Below are positions 25,958 to 34,500 of a stretch of DNA of 64,000 nt, piece after piece. The notes beneath the pieces are model-generated. The model made no database searches and had not been told where the DNA came from. It saw only the letters and a list, made by a program, of their open reading frames with translations. The stretch comes from Hahella sp. CCB-MM4 (GTDB taxonomy: Bacteria > Pseudomonadota > Gammaproteobacteria > Pseudomonadales > Oleiphilaceae): contig NZ_MRYI01000140.1 of assembly GCF_002260525.1 (NCBI RefSeq), positions 1 through 64,000 on the forward strand, written 5' to 3'. Made by a program: the position numbers and the translations under genes. The stretch's first letter is position 1; every line of letters starts with the position of its first letter.

Positions 25958-28900
25958 CTAACCTTCAATATCACAGGCTTGCGGTTTGGCATCTACGTTT
26001 TGACGCCTGAACAGCGTTGCCAGATCATGGCTTATGGCAATTAACAGCGGAATCAAAATCAGTGTGATGGCCGTCGCAAAGATTTCCCCATAGGCCAGAG
26101 AAATAGCGGCGGGAATCAGATATTGAGCCTGCTCTGATGTCTCCATCATAAGCGGTGATAAACCTGCAACGGTGGTGACAGTGGTCAGAAATATCGCCTG
26201 AAACCGGCCCAGACCCGCAAGCTGCAGAGCCTTGTGAACGGTCTCTCCCTCCTCTCTGGCCTGGTTATATCGGGTCATCATCACCAGGGAGTCGTTCACC
26301 ACGACACCGGCCAATGCCAGCATTCCAAAAAACGACAGAATGCTCAACGGTACATCCATGATTAAATGCCCCATCGCCGCCCCGATAAAACCGAAAGGAA
26401 TCACCGACATGATAACGAATGGCTGCCAGTAGGATTTCAGGGGAATGGCAAGCAGTGCATAGATCAGCACACAGGTGAAGATCAGTGCCTTGATCAATCC
26501 TCCCCGAATATTGCCGATTTCCTCGAGCTCTCCGGAGGTCGTAATTTTGACCAACGGATATCTCTGCTTGAGTTGAGGTACGATATTCTCAAACAGCGCA
26601 GCCCCTAACTCAGAGGGTGAAACCAAAGACTTATCGAGCGCAGCACGCAAGGTATTGACTCTCTCTCCGTCTCTTCTTGAGATATAGTCCGTCGCATAGG
26701 AAGATTCGATGCTCGCCACCGACATCACTGGAAACCACTGTCCTTTATCGTTGAGAACTCTTGCATCCAGCAGATCTGCGACAGTATCCCGGTACTCCAA
26801 GCCGTCCTTGATCATCACTTTGACTTCCTGACCGTCGCGGTAGAGCCGCTGAACTTCCATTCCGCCAAATCGCGCGCCGATTTGGCTGGCCAGTATTTCA
26901 TTGGTAAACCCCAAGTGAATCGCTTCCGGCTTAAGCTTCAGGTACAGCTGTGGTTTTCCTTGTTTCAGGTCATCCCGCAGGTTACTGACTCCGTCAAACG
27001 CCAGTAAATAGTCCCGCAATTCATTACTTGCTGATATGAGGGAAGCCTCATCTTTACTGAATAGCTGGATGGCGAAGCCTCCCCCCGTTTCTTCGGATGC
27101 GTTAAAGGTGAGTTCGGTGGTGCCTTCAAGGGTTCCCACTGCAGACTGCCACTGCCTCATGATATCAAGCGTTGCGATTCCAGGCCTGTCTTCAGGCAAC
27201 GCCAGTTCAGCATAGATATCGACAGACTCACTATCGTTCACTGCCACCAGAAAATGTTTGATCGGATTGCTTTCAAGCGCATACCGGCTCGCCAATTCAT
27301 TGTTAAGCGCCACTCCTGCGGCTTCAATCCGGTCAGCATTTGCAACGGTCAGTCGATGCGGTGCCCGAGGGTCCATTTCCATCCTCACCGTGATCGTCTG
27401 ACCGGGAATTTCCGGGAAAAACACCATCCTCACCTGCCCGGACTCCATGAATCCCAGGCCCAGCGTAGCCATGGAAATAAACAGGACCAAGACCGAATAT
27501 CGCCGTTTGATGGCGAATTCAAGCACCGGACCGTAGATTCGATGATTGAAACCGTTCAGCAGTCTTTGCGCCCCTGATTGGACACGACTCCATAAGCTAC
27601 CTGATTTCCCTTCATGGGATATCCTGATACCCGCCAGATGAGCGGGCAGGATGAACTTGCTCTCAAACAAGGACAGCATCAAAGCCATAATGACCACACC
27701 GGAAAAGCCGGCCAACACTTTGCCAAGGGCATTATCAATTAACATCATCGGAAAGAATGCCGCGACCGTCGTCATTACCCCAAATATCGTCGCAGTGGCA
27801 ACCTTTCCAACCCCGACCTCAGTCCCTTTAATGGGATCTGCAATTTTGCGGCGTTCCTCAAAGACACTTTCCCCAACGACAACCGCGTCATCAACCAATA
27901 TGCCAAGAGCAATGATTAGCCCGAACGTTGTGATGTCATTAAGGGAATATCCCACCCAATCGCTTCCCATGATCGCCATCGCGCCTGCCACTGAAATCGG
28001 CACGCCCATTGCCACCCAAAAAGCCAGCTTGAGATTAAGAAACAAAGCCAGGAGGAGGAATACCAATAACAGGCCCTGGACTGCGTTACTTTTCAACAGC
28101 TGTAACCGCTCAGAGATATAGCGGCTACTATCGGCCCAGGATACCAATCTGACCTCCGGGGGCAGAATGGGTTGAAGTTCCTCAATGGTAGTCTTGATCA
28201 CTTCGGCTATTTCGAGCAGATTTTCCTTACGACCGATCTGAACCTCCATGCCAATGGCCGGTTGCCCGTTAAACCTCACCAGAGAATCGCTGTTTTCAAA
28301 CCCATCCACGACGCTTGCCAGATCGCTCAGCAGTATTCTGCTGCCATCCGCCCTGACCTTGATGCTGATCGCCGCAAATTCTTTCGCATGATAGGCCTGG
28401 TCATCAGCCCTCAGGCGAATGTTGCCTCCAACTGTTTTAAGTTCACCGGCTTTGAAGGTCAGCGAGGCTTGCTGGATCTTCGCGGCCACCTCATACAGAG
28501 TAAGTTGAAACTCCTGAAGCTTTTCCGGATTAATCTCGACATTGATTTCTGCCTGTCGTTCACCCCAGGTCTTGATTTTGGAGATTTCGGGTTTCGCCAG
28601 CAGCGCCTCCCGGACCCGTCTTCCCAACCGCTGAATGGTTGCCGGGTCGGTATTGCCATAGAGCTGAACGATCTGAGCCGGCAGGTCAAAGTCATTTCGG
28701 GTGATCACCGGTTTCTCAGCCTTGGCTGGGAGACCATATATGCTGTCCAGCCGGGTACGAACATCCGTCGCCAATCGATCCAGGTCGTATCCAGGCTGCT
28801 TTTGCACCGAGATACTGGAAAGTCCCTCCATGGACACCGCCTGTACCTTTTTGATCCCAGCCACTCCCTCTATCGCTTTCTCTATGCGTTGTGTGATTTG

Positions 28901-29086
28901 TTCGTCTACCTGTCCGGCATAAGCATCCGTAAAAGGAGTGTCGATCTGAAGAGTATCTGCCGGCAGTTTCGGGAACCCTTCTATGCGTATAGAGGTCGCG
29001 GTTAGCCATCCGGCAATCAGAATCAACCCCATTACAAGGTTTGCTGCAACCGGATTACGAATAAACCAACTGGTTAACATATGCAT
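25958..29086 (-). CDS. RND efflux pump inner-membrane permease
   Basis: 1042 residues with the twofold repeated RND topology: TM1 at about 12-32, a large periplasmic loop, a TM2-6 cluster with proton-relay pair in GILVDDAVVVGES, and the second half ending with TM12. It is closer to the AcrB/MexF-like multidrug group than to the heavy-metal group by its overall motifs (FPxLPADTLQI; GIKKVQAVS), but the substrate is not predictable. It uses the proton gradient to expel compounds through a periplasmic adaptor and a TolC-type channel. Adaptor gene 2 bp upstream; no outer-membrane channel gene nearby, so it must borrow one. Confidence 0.9.
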   Translation of the reverse strand: MHMLTSWFIRNPVAANLVMGLILIAGWLTATSIRIEGFPKLPADTLQIDTPFTDAYAGQVDEQITQRIEKAIEGVAGIKKVQAVSMEGLSSISVQKQPGYDLDRLATDVRTRLDSIYGLPAKAEKPVITRNDFDLPAQIVQLYGNTDPATIQRLGRRVREALLAKPEISKIKTWGERQAEINVEINPEKLQEFQLTLYEVAAKIQQASLTFKAGELKTVGGNIRLRADDQAYHAKEFAAISIKVRADGSRILLSDLASVVDGFENSDSLVRFNGQPAIGMEVQIGRKENLLEIAEVIKTTIEELQPILPPEVRLVSWADSSRYISERLQLLKSNAVQGLLLVFLLLALFLNLKLAFWVAMGVPISVAGAMAIMGSDWVGYSLNDITTFGLIIALGILVDDAVVVGESVFEERRKIADPIKGTEVGVGKVATATIFGVMTTVAAFFPMMLIDNALGKVLAGFSGVVIMALMLSLFESKFILPAHLAGIRISHEGKSGSLWSRVQSGAQRLLNGFNHRIYGPVLEFAIKRRYSVLVLFISMATLGLGFMESGQVRMVFFPEIPGQTITVRMEMDPRAPHRLTVANADRIEAAGVALNNELASRYALESNPIKHFLVAVNDSESVDIYAELALPEDRPGIATLDIMRQWQSAVGTLEGTTELTFNASEETGGGFAIQLFSKDEASLISASNELRDYLLAFDGVSNLRDDLKQGKPQLYLKLKPEAIHLGFTNEILASQIGARFGGMEVQRLYRDGQEVKVMIKDGLEYRDTVADLLDARVLNDKGQWFPVMSVASIESSYATDYISRRDGERVNTLRAALDKSLVSPSELGAALFENIVPQLKQRYPLVKITTSGELEEIGNIRGGLIKALIFTCVLIYALLAIPLKSYWQPFVIMSVIPFGFIGAAMGHLIMDVPLSILSFFGMLALAGVVVNDSLVMMTRYNQAREEGETVHKALQLAGLGRFQAIFLTTVTTVAGLSPLMMETSEQAQYLIPAAISLAYGEIFATAITLILIPLLIAISHDLATLFRRQNVDAKPQACDIEG

Positions 29087-29088
29087 GC

Positions 29089-30330
29089 TCAGCTTCCTCC
29101 ATCGAAATCGGACGAATCATCGATGTTGGCAGCGGTGTTCTGCCCGGTTTCCATCATCGGGGAAACCTGCATTCCCGGCAGGAAGGATGCCAGCGGCACT
29201 GTCGCAATACGCCATGCTCGTTGACTCGCGGATCTTTCAGGCGAACTCATTGAGGGAACCCGTAACGGACTTTTTGACGAATCTACCGGCGGAACAGAAA
29301 CTATCAGCTTGCCGTCTTTTGACACAGCATCATCGACCAAATAGGAGCGGAGCCGGTTTTCTTCATCGAGATACCAGACCATCCCTTCTCTGGTCATAGC
29401 ACTTTCGGGGATCAACATTGTATTTTCGAAAGTCTTACCCGGCAGGACCACTTTGACGAACTCTCCCGGAAGTACTTCGCTTTCCTGATTTTTTAGTACC
29501 TCCAGAAACAATTTAAACTGGCGGGTATCGCTATCCAGATAGGAGCCCCCTTGCCTGATCGTGGCGCTACCAATCGACTCGCCAGACATGTTTCGCAAAG
29601 GCACTACGGCTCCTTGCCATTGTGGGTCGAGCTTTTTCCATTGACCCACATCCAGGGAAACCTGCAGCTCAAGATGTTGGTTATCGAGCAACGTAAACAG
29701 CGCATCTCCTTCTGAGACCGATTGTCCGAGGCCCACATGGCGTTCCGTCACAATACCGTTAAACGGCGCCAGGACCTTCGTGTAACCCAATGTCTTTAAT
29801 GCAGACTGCAACTGCTTTTCCGCAAAGCGCACTTCGCTTTGAGCTACAGAAAGTTGAGGTTTGAACAGGGCAAGATCTGACGGCTCTCCGGTCATTCCGG
29901 AGTTATTCCAATCGCTATGGGCCAGTTCAGTTTTGACTTCAGCCTGACGCAGACCTACTTTGGCGTTGTCCAATGCCAACTCGGCATTGGCTACGGCAGA
30001 CTCATAACGACTGGCTTCGATTGCCATTAACGGCTGGCCTTCCCTAACCTCAACACCGGGTGAAACATTGGGAGAGATCTTCATCACCTCGCCACTCGCC
30101 TGTGATTTCAAAGTGACCGCCCAACGAGGCTCAACTTCTCCGAAGACTTCAATTTCTGTCTGATAGCTGCCGGAACTGACCTCCAACACTGTTACTGTTG
30201 GGTGCTCCGGTGAAAAAGATGACTTGGGAATGACGGCTTGGCTTTCCAGTTCGTCCAGGTATGTCAGGACGCAGAAAAACACCAGGAGAGAGGTTATCAG
30301 GTAGATACTATTGCGGAGTTTCTTAATCAT
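29089..30330 (-). CDS. RND periplasmic adaptor (membrane fusion protein)
   Basis: 413 residues: N-terminal membrane anchor (about 8-25), split barrel-sandwich (lipoyl-like) halves around GEVMKISPNVSPGVEVREGQ and GIVTERHVGLGQSVSEGD, a short alpha-hairpin (about residues 100-160) and beta-barrel regions. It links the permease to an outer-membrane channel. First gene of the pump operon. Its promoter region (30331-30418) carries a PmrA-box-like repeat, so the kinase/regulator pair upstream likely controls it. Confidence 0.88.
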   Translation of the reverse strand: MIKKLRNSIYLITSLLVFFCVLTYLDELESQAVIPKSSFSPEHPTVTVLEVSSGSYQTEIEVFGEVEPRWAVTLKSQASGEVMKISPNVSPGVEVREGQPLMAIEASRYESAVANAELALDNAKVGLRQAEVKTELAHSDWNNSGMTGEPSDLALFKPQLSVAQSEVRFAEKQLQSALKTLGYTKVLAPFNGIVTERHVGLGQSVSEGDALFTLLDNQHLELQVSLDVGQWKKLDPQWQGAVVPLRNMSGESIGSATIRQGGSYLDSDTRQFKLFLEVLKNQESEVLPGEFVKVVLPGKTFENTMLIPESAMTREGMVWYLDEENRLRSYLVDDAVSKDGKLIVSVPPVDSSKSPLRVPSMSSPERSASQRAWRIATVPLASFLPGMQVSPMMETGQNTAANIDDSSDFDGGS

Positions 30331-30385
30331 CAGTTCGTCACTTACGCATGAGCAGTTTAGTGCCCATACATTAATAAAAGTGACG

Positions 30386-30401
30386 TTAAGGCAGTCTTAA
30401 G
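30386..30401. promoter_or_regulatory. TTAAG-N6-TTAAG box before the pump operon
   Basis: TTAAG at 30386-30390 and 30397-30401, period 11 bp (GTTAAG-GCAGT-CTTAAG), 56 bp before the adaptor start. It is nearly the PmrA consensus HTTAAK-N5-HTTAAK. The same arrangement occurs upstream of the regulator gene at 32420-32435. A third related TTGAG is near 30409. Confidence 0.6.
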
Positions 30402-30418
30402 ATCTAACTTGAGCCTTC

Positions 30419-31696
30419 TCAAGTACGCCAGAAAATGGAGGCTGTCACCTGATGAGGCGCCCTTTGGTAGCGAAACTCCCAGCCCAGTTTGCGACAGATT
30501 CTTTCCACCAGCTGCAACCCGAGTCCAAAGCCGGTTTCGGAAGAGTAATCTGCATAGCTCTCCTGAGAGACTTCCTGGCTGACAGGGTTGGAAATAGTCA
30601 AATGATCCGCATAGATCTGAAGGAAAATCGTGCCTGTAGAACTGTGCTGACAGGCATTTCTGAGTAAATTGGCGAACACGATTGCAAACAGGTCTTTCTC
30701 AATATTCAACTCTTCGCAGTGAACCTGATAATCAATATGAAGCTGTCGACCAACAATGAGGTGCTGATGCTCATTCACCATCCGAACGGTAAAGCTCTCT
30801 ATCTCAAAAGGCTCTCGGGCAATAGGCCTATCAGAGTCTCTGGCGAGCCAAAGTAGCGCTGTCGTCAGTCGGCTCATGTCCATACTGGCTTTCAATGCCC
30901 TGTCTATGGTTTTTGTTTCCGGCCCCTTGATCTGGAAATTCAGGGTATCAAGACAAGCCTGAATGGTCGCCAGAGGCGTGCGCAATTCGTGACTCGCATG
31001 CTTCAAAAATTGCTGCTCCCGCCGGTTATATTCAGTGATTTTATCGACCCCTTCCCTCAGTTGACCGGCCAGCGTATTCAGCTCGGCGATTGGAAAGCTC
31101 ACACGGTCCGCATGCTCCTCCTGACGCAGTTTTTCAGCCCACTGACTCAACAGTCGCATGGGTTCACTGGTCCTTTTTAAAAGCCAGAATACCAAGACGA
31201 ACAGTATCAGCATCATCCCGCCGGTCAGCATCAGTGACTGCTTGATAACGGTCGTTGAAATATCTTCTAACAGCCCATCGATGAGATCTGCGTCATACTG
31301 ACTCAGGATATACAGCTCTCCTACGGAAGGGGCATTGTGGTACAGCAAAAACAGGATTTCCTCCTTGCCGGGACGATCCTCAATGGACACTTCATACACC
31401 TCACCGCTGACCAGGTTCTCCTGATCGAAGTGGCGCCTTAATGACTCGGGAATTTCCTGCCACGATCGATAAGCCTGCATCGTGCGACTATCGGGGAGAG
31501 GTGTTTGACTGTTGAGCTCCAGTTGCTTGATGAGTGATCTGGCTTCCATCCTGATCCAACTGTCTCCGGCATTTTCCATCGATTGGAAAGAATAGAACGT
31601 CAGTAATGCTGAAAAAACGACAAACAGTGCCAGCCCAATCACAATCAACTGCCAGCGCAGCTGCTCGGAAAGGCTTTTAACTCTAACTTCGGCCAT
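30419..31696 (-). CDS. Sensor histidine kinase of the RND pump locus
   Basis: 425 residues: TM1 (about 13-35), a periplasmic sensor of about 125 residues, TM2 (about 158-175), a HAMP-like segment (RTSEPMRLLSQWAEKLR), HisKA with LKHASHELRTPLATIQ, and a short catalytic domain with N box FANLLRNACQHS and GLGLQLVERIC. The start overlaps the regulator stop by one base (TAATG), so they are co-translated. It likely senses a membrane or antimicrobial signal and controls the pump operon 88 bp downstream. Confidence 0.88.
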   Translation of the reverse strand: MAEVRVKSLSEQLRWQLIVIGLALFVVFSALLTFYSFQSMENAGDSWIRMEARSLIKQLELNSQTPLPDSRTMQAYRSWQEIPESLRRHFDQENLVSGEVYEVSIEDRPGKEEILFLLYHNAPSVGELYILSQYDADLIDGLLEDISTTVIKQSLMLTGGMMLILFVLVFWLLKRTSEPMRLLSQWAEKLRQEEHADRVSFPIAELNTLAGQLREGVDKITEYNRREQQFLKHASHELRTPLATIQACLDTLNFQIKGPETKTIDRALKASMDMSRLTTALLWLARDSDRPIAREPFEIESFTVRMVNEHQHLIVGRQLHIDYQVHCEELNIEKDLFAIVFANLLRNACQHSSTGTIFLQIYADHLTISNPVSQEVSQESYADYSSETGFGLGLQLVERICRKLGWEFRYQRAPHQVTASIFWRT

Positions 31697-32370
31697 TATT
31701 TTCCAGAGGTATCTTCGATGCTTAATCCCAACCCCGTCCTGGTCAGGATTAACGGATAATCAAAAGGCTTGTCCACGGCTTTTCGCAGTCCGTGAAGGTG
31801 CACGTTGAGCTTTCCCGGATCCGAGTCCTGATCAGGCCAGATATAATCCTCGATATCTATACGGGAAACGATGTTCGGGCTCTGCAACATAAGAAACTCC
31901 AGGATTTTCCATTCCGTCGGGGTGAGGCTGATTTCCTTTCCGCTTCGAACCACCCGGCAGGTTCCCCGGTCCAGTTCCAGTGGACCGACCTTTAGCAGCG
32001 ACGATGTTTTTCGGGTACGCCGATATAAAGCCTCAAGACGCGCCCAAAGCAACGGCATCGGACAGGGTTTTACTACATAATCGTCAACTCCTGCCCGAAA
32101 TCCGGCCAGTTGATCGGTTTCTGTATCGATCGCTGTCAGCATCAGTACCGGCAAGGTACATCCCCTAAGGCGCATTTCCTGGCAGACATTAATGCCATCC
32201 ATTTTCGGCAACATCATATCCAGGAGAATAACGTCAAATTTGAGTTCCGTCGCCATCTTCAGGCCAGACGCGCCGTTATAAGCGAAGTCGCATTGGGCTC
32301 CCTGAAGCTCAAGAAACTCAGCAATTGATGCCGCCAGTTCGGCGTTATCCTCGACGATTAATACCTGCAT
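31696..32370 (-). CDS. OmpR-family response regulator, PmrA-box type
   Basis: 224 residues: receiver domain with E7/D8, phospho-acceptor D51 (VILLDMMLPKMDG), Lys in VVKPC, and a winged-helix output domain (LTPTEWKILEFLM; KLNVHLHGLRKAVD). Recognition is suggested by two PmrA-like boxes, one 50 bp upstream of its own start and one before the pump operon. The divergent Spy/CpxP-like gene at 32595 has its own 11-bp direct repeat in the promoter. This gene organisation (regulator-kinase-adaptor-permease) suggests one stress-response unit. Confidence 0.88.
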   Translation of the reverse strand: MQVLIVEDNAELAASIAEFLELQGAQCDFAYNGASGLKMATELKFDVILLDMMLPKMDGINVCQEMRLRGCTLPVLMLTAIDTETDQLAGFRAGVDDYVVKPCPMPLLWARLEALYRRTRKTSSLLKVGPLELDRGTCRVVRSGKEISLTPTEWKILEFLMLQSPNIVSRIDIEDYIWPDQDSDPGKLNVHLHGLRKAVDKPFDYPLILTRTGLGLSIEDTSGK

Positions 32371-32419
32371 GATTTAAAACTGTTCTGGAGAAACTGCATT
32401 TAGTTTAGCCCATCGTGTA

Positions 32420-32435
32420 TTAAGAGGGACTTAAG
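32420..32435. promoter_or_regulatory. TTAAG-N6-TTAAG box upstream of the regulator gene
   Basis: ATTAAG-AGGGA-CTTAAG fits the PmrA consensus HTTAAK-N5-HTTAAK exactly (TTAAG at 32420-32424 and 32431-32435). It is placed 50 bp before the response-regulator start, so autoregulation is expected. Confidence 0.6.
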
Positions 32436-32524
32436 GTTACCCCCTTCCGCTACTCTTGCTCTACTTAGGACCGATTTTCGACAACATTTTCCCTCTATCC
32501 ATGCAAATCTTAACTCTTTCCGAA

Positions 32525-32545
32525 TTTTTCACAGGTTTTTCACAG
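32525..32545. promoter_or_regulatory. Direct repeat TTTTTCACAG with 11-bp period
   Basis: TTTTTCACAG at 32525-32534 and 32536-32545, identical. It lies 50 bp before the Spy/CpxP-like gene. One-turn direct repeats suit OmpR-family binding, but the sequence differs from the TTAAG boxes, so a different regulator or a tandem duplication are both possible. Confidence 0.45.
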
Positions 32546-32594
32546 CGCCTATTCAGACTTAAAGCATGAGTTCACTTCAGCTTGGAGAAGTATT

Positions 32595-32939
32595 ATGAAG
32601 AAGTTCATACTTATCTTTTTTGTCATCATGCTAGTGGGTACCACAGCGGGCATCACAAAAGCCCAGGAAACCTACGCTGAAATCGACCAGGACATTATTG
32701 AACAACTGACGCTAAACAGCGAACAGGCATCGGCCTATTCCGCCATTATGGAAAAGCAGCGTGACGCATTTTTCGCTCTAAAGTCTTGGGACTGGCAAGA
32801 GGTATTAGCACTATATCGGGAAACTTTTGCCTTGCTGAAGCCCGTACTGACTGACAAGCAGTACGCCGAGTTTGTCGCCATTATCAACAGTGTTATTGAA
32901 GATACCGGTGATGAGGAATTTCTTGTTGTGATGGATTAA
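32595..32939 (+). CDS. Small periplasmic Spy/CpxP-like protein
   Basis: 114 residues with a signal peptide (MKKFILIFFVIMLVGTTAG, cleavage near KAQ). The mature part is all-helical with two LT-x-x-(E)Q-like motifs (LTLNSEQASAY and LTDKQYAEF), the hallmark spacing of the Spy/CpxP family of stress-induced periplasmic chaperones and kinase inhibitors. Divergent from the regulator/kinase/pump genes, so it may be a target or a negative modulator of that system, as CpxP is for CpxA. The family call is tentative. Confidence 0.6.
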   Translation: MKKFILIFFVIMLVGTTAGITKAQETYAEIDQDIIEQLTLNSEQASAYSAIMEKQRDAFFALKSWDWQEVLALYRETFALLKPVLTDKQYAEFVAIINSVIEDTGDEEFLVVMD

Positions 32940-33013
32940 AACTGCTTAATTAATGGTGGGGATATTGATGCCACTTCTGATAAATCGAAAAATAGCGTTA
33001 TGTAATCATTTAC

Positions 33014-33038
33014 GCGGCCTTCAATTTGAGGGCCGCTT
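33014..33038 (+). terminator. Terminator after the Spy-like gene
   Basis: GCGGCC (33014-33019) / GGCCGC (33031-33036), extended by imperfect TCA/TGA pairing inside the loop. It lies between convergent genes and T-rich sequence follows. Confidence 0.6.
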
Positions 33039-33123
33039 ATCCTTCTTAAATCCGACTTTCAGGGTCTTCGAAACTGCAGTTTCAGCATTCAAGGATTCGA
33101 ATAAAAGAGGCTGAGTATTGGGT

Positions 33124-33354
33124 CTATGCTTCGTCTTCCCATGCATAAGGAAGCAGCTCAGCGACGTCGTCAAAATCTATAAAGGCAACGATCTTGCCAG
33201 ATTGATCCTTAATTTCCCACCCATCTAGAGGACTCCAATAACTGAAGTCGTAGGCACCCAATCCACATTCGTGTTCAATAGCTACAACATAGCGGCCTGC
33301 TTTTTTCGGAGTCTCTGCACGGGTCCATTGGACTTTTTTGGGTTCACGTGACAT
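33124..33354 (-). CDS. Third gene of the YafO-type toxin locus, unknown function
   Basis: 76 residues from ATG 33354, whose A is shared with the toxin stop (TAATG), showing translational coupling. Acidic protein with WTRAETPKKAGRYVVAIE and YWSPLDGWEI, a layout recalling DUF551-type small proteins (W..., P..G.YVV, W.PL). No DNA-binding motif. Being coupled to a toxin gene it might be an antidote, a chaperone or a passenger; nothing in its sequence decides this. Confidence 0.6.
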   Translation of the reverse strand: MSREPKKVQWTRAETPKKAGRYVVAIEHECGLGAYDFSYWSPLDGWEIKDQSGKIVAFIDFDDVAELLPYAWEDEA

Positions 33355-33764
33355 TACCACTTCATCCTAAATTCAAATGCTTCTTCAGCGTATTTTTGAA
33401 GAGACTTTTCATCTGTTCTGAGAAAGTCGTGACCATTATCCCATACAATAGTAAGTAGCATATAATAGTCTGGATTTAAGTAGCCGGGACAATACAGTAA
33501 AAATGAATCACTGGTTCTTCTATCCTGTATTCTCAGATGCAACTTCTCAATTTTGAATCGTTTTTCATCAAGCAGATGAACATGCTTCACCTTTTCTTCC
33601 CAGGCGAGTCTCGGACGCATAGTGAGAACGTCTTTGCCAAACATCCTGCCAGGATCCCCAGTATTTACGTAGTACTCAAAAGCATCAATAACTTTTTTTA
33701 CGGCCGGAACATGTCGCTGAAGTTCTATGTCTTTTCCGTAAAAAAGTCTAACTGCCATGACCAT
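33354..33764 (-). CDS. YafO-family ribosome-dependent mRNA interferase toxin
   Basis: 136 residues (ATG 33764, four bases after AAAGGA; ATG 33758 is also possible). It aligns by eye with E. coli YafO: MFGKDVLTMRP (FGRDALY), VKHVHL (VAHIHL), RTSDSFLLYCPG (RTNDEAHLVYCQG), LLTIVWDNGHDFLRTD (LLIAILKPEPHKLARD) and the ending EAFEFRMKW (EAFRMRF). YafO cleaves mRNA on the ribosome when its antitoxin is lost. The upstream 54-residue gene overlaps it by 17 bp and the downstream gene by 1 bp, so the three form a tight operon. The expected YafN antitoxin (Phd/YefM type) is not present. Confidence 0.75.
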   Translation of the reverse strand: MVMAVRLFYGKDIELQRHVPAVKKVIDAFEYYVNTGDPGRMFGKDVLTMRPRLAWEEKVKHVHLLDEKRFKIEKLHLRIQDRRTSDSFLLYCPGYLNPDYYMLLTIVWDNGHDFLRTDEKSLQKYAEEAFEFRMKW

Positions 33765-33912
33765 TAAATCCTTTAACTTTCCTACCTCCCTGAGTTTCTT
33801 GTACCTTTCTCGCCTTGCACATTGCCACCTTTATTTCTTCCAGTTCATGGACAGTTAATGCTTCTGGCTGTTTCACCGCCCTATTTTTGATATCTGTGTC
33901 TTTATGGGCCAT
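33748..33912 (-). CDS. Small protein before the YafO-type toxin, candidate antitoxin
   Basis: 54 residues from ATG 33912 with a very strong AGGAGG site eight bases upstream. Basic (MAHKDTDIKNRAVKQPEALT at the start, then VHELEEIKVAMCKARKVQET) with one amphipathic helix and a Gly/Lys-rich tail; no similarity to YafN or to a known antitoxin fold is apparent. It overlaps the toxin gene by 17 bp. Upstream, a 16-bp palindrome at 33990-34005 could be the autoregulatory site. Role as antitoxin is inferred from position only. Confidence 0.55.
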   Translation of the reverse strand: MAHKDTDIKNRAVKQPEALTVHELEEIKVAMCKARKVQETQGGRKVKGFNGHGS

Positions 33913-33989
33913 AGTGGCACCTCCTATTGATGACTGATCAGCCGAAACCATAAGAGATCCTCTTGTATCAATCTATAGGGGTAAAAGAT

Positions 33990-34005
33990 TAGATAATATT
34001 GTCTA
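33990..34005. promoter_or_regulatory. Imperfect 16-bp palindrome upstream of the toxin locus
   Basis: TAGATAATATTGTCTA, symmetrical except for one base pair, about 78 bp before the small first gene. Toxin-antitoxin operons usually carry such an operator near their promoter. Confidence 0.45.
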
Positions 34006-34158
34006 GGTGGATCGCTTCATTCTTTGACCTTGAGAAATGGAGGTCGAAAAGAACTACCAATTTATGCGATAGAAAAAATGTTCCCGAATTAACCATCAGC
34101 TCCAGAACTTTGGGTGTACACTAAATAAGCAACTCCACCAACTACCCGGAGGTCTGAT

Positions 34159-34464
34159 ATGCGTATGCTAATGAAAGTTCAATTTCCATTGGAACCTTTC
34201 AATTCTGCGGTTCGGGATGGTTCAGCTGGCCAAAAAATACGGAGTATTCTGGAAGCAAATCAGCCTGAATCTGTCTATTTTGTGGAAGAGGATGGTCACA
34301 GGGGTGGCATTCTGATTGTTGAGGTAAACGACCCATCCGATATTCCAGCCCTAGCAGAACCCTGGTTTTTGACATTCAACGCCAATGTGCAATTCCGCAT
34401 TGCCATGACGCCGGAAGACTTGGGGCGCGCCAATCTGGATTCACTGGGACAGCAATGGTCCTGA
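34159..34464 (+). CDS. Small conserved-looking protein, ferredoxin-like fold
   Basis: 101 residues; GGAGG precedes ATG 34159. The pattern MLMKVQFPLEPFNSAVRDG, ...ESVYFVEEDGHRGGILIVEV, ...ALAEPWFLTFNANVQF, ...MTPEDLGRA resembles the DUF3303-type family of small alpha/beta (dimeric ferredoxin-like) proteins, whose function is unknown. No signal peptide. Single gene, ended by the shared hairpin at 34477-34500. Confidence 0.65.
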   Translation: MRMLMKVQFPLEPFNSAVRDGSAGQKIRSILEANQPESVYFVEEDGHRGGILIVEVNDPSDIPALAEPWFLTFNANVQFRIAMTPEDLGRANLDSLGQQWS

Positions 34465-34476
34465 CAGTGTGGCTGT

Positions 34477-34500
34477 AGAGGTGTATTTCCATACACCTCT
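34477..34500. terminator. Bidirectional terminator overlapping a stop codon
   Basis: Perfect 10-bp stem AGAGGTGTAT (34477-34486) / ATACACCTCT (34491-34500), loop TTCC. It overlaps the first base pairs of the minus-strand DJ-1/PfpI stop codon at 34499-34501. Confidence 0.8.

Noticed and set aside
28172-29005. 277-codon plus-strand open frame
   Set aside because: Lies wholly antisense to the RND permease gene, which has strong family motifs; no ribosome site or recognisable product.
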